From: an uncultured Blautia sp.
GTDB lineage: Bacteria > Bacillota > Clostridia > Lachnospirales > Lachnospiraceae
Assembly: GCA_934409175.1 (NCBI GenBank)
Contig: CAKRVX010000049.1
Coordinates: 1 to 14,519 of the forward strand
Reading direction: 5' to 3'
Length of the DNA: 14,519 nt
Part shown: piece by piece, positions 14,065-14,519 of the stretch
Layout of the letters: each line of letters begins with the position of its first letter
How positions within the stretch are numbered: the first letter of the stretch is position 1
Translations under genes and position numbers: made by a program
The notes under the pieces: model-generated
Told to the model about the DNA's origin: nothing
Database searches by the model: none
Seen by the model: only the letters and a program-made list of their open reading frames with translations

Positions 14065-14519
14065 ATGGGAATGCCATCATGGTTGGAGAATATTGTTTTT
14101 TATGAAATTTACCCGCAGAGTTTTCTGGATACAGACGGGGATGGAATCGGAAATATTCAGGGAATCATTCGGAAACTGGATTATATCAAAGATTTAGGCT
14201 GCGACGGAATCTGGCTGAACCCGTGTTTTGCATCACCATTTTATGACGCAGGATATGATGTGGCTGACTATAAAAAAGTAGCACCACGTTATGGAACCAA
14301 TGAGGACTTAAAGGAACTGTTCCAGAAAGCACATGAAAAAGGAATGAAGGTTCTGCTTGACCTTGTTCCAGGACATACCTCCACAGAACATGAATGGTTC
14401 AAAGAGTCCTGCAAAGCAGAAAAAAATGAATATACAGATCGCTATGTATGGACGAATAACATCTGGGATGATTTTAAAGATGTTGGAAGTATCACAGGAA
14501 GCATCCGTGGTTTTTCTTC
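14065..14519 (+). CDS. GH13 alpha-amylase family glycosidase, N-terminal part
   Basis: The first 151 codons are present and the gene runs off the window without a stop. AAGGAGG (14049-14055) lies 9 nt before ATG 14065. The start of the catalytic barrel is clear: ENIVFYEIYPQSF (8-20), the calcium-binding DTDGDGIGN (22-30), LDYIKDLGCDGIWLNP (38-53), SPFYDAGYDVADY (57-69), and conserved region I, DLVPGHTS (99-106). Region I normally reads DxVxNH; here Gly103 replaces Asn. The catalytic Asp and Glu lie beyond the window, so activity and subfamily cannot be judged; alpha-glucosidase or oligo-glucosidase is likely. There is no signal peptide, implying a cytoplasmic enzyme acting on imported alpha-glucans. 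No terminator separates it from xynB, but it has its own operator-like promoter. Confidence 0.9.
   Translation, partial: MGMPSWLENIVFYEIYPQSFLDTDGDGIGNIQGIIRKLDYIKDLGCDGIWLNPCFASPFYDAGYDVADYKKVAPRYGTNEDLKELFQKAHEKGMKVLLDLVPGHTSTEHEWFKESCKAEKNEYTDRYVWTNNIWDDFKDVGSITGSIRGFS

Overview
The window looks like chromosomal DNA of a gut-type anaerobic Firmicute, most likely a Lachnospiraceae member (Blautia/Ruminococcus-like). This rests on moderately AT-rich coding DNA, strong AAGGAGG ribosome binding sites, an FprA-type flavodiiron protein, a DUF4179-type anti-sigma protein and a xylo-oligosaccharide locus typical of that family. The genus is an inference. No rRNA, tRNA, insertion sequence, prophage or CRISPR array was seen.

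Left part (1-6285), redox and nitrosative stress neighbourhood. After the tail of an upstream unit and its terminator, a strong promoter (207-236) precedes a Cys-rich YgbA-like protein (nitrous oxide-stimulated promoter family). Next comes an overlapping cydD-cydC pair encoding a heterodimeric thiol-exporter-type ABC transporter, closed by a terminator that contains the cydC stop codon. A separate unit with a near-consensus promoter encodes an FprA flavodiiron O2/NO reductase, followed by a terminator and a small HD-domain phosphohydrolase with its own terminator. YgbA, CydDC and flavodiiron proteins have each been linked to NO or O2 tolerance elsewhere, so the grouping may be functional.

Middle part (6286-9800), signalling and vitamin uptake. 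An ECF sigma factor (TTG start) and a 605-residue single-pass DUF4179-type anti-sigma protein form a two-gene unit with a possible self-regulated promoter. Then comes an unlinked ECF-transporter S component (small-molecule/vitamin uptake) with its own promoter, ending in a 17-bp-stem bidirectional terminator.

Right part (9817-14519), glycan use. A divergent AraC-family regulator on the minus strand is interrupted by one in-frame TAA at codon 152; both halves are otherwise intact and collinear. Opposite it run a GPH-family sugar symporter and a GH43 beta-xylosidase (same order as Bacillus subtilis xynP-xynB). A further GH13 glycosidase is cut by the window end; upstream of it two direct repeats lie exactly 21 bp apart, the spacing expected of an AraC-type operator.

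The most noteworthy points are the nonsense-interrupted AraC regulator beside an intact operon, the Q-loop histidine in CydD, the stress-gene cluster, and operator-like repeats at three promoters. No clearly new multi-gene system is evident.
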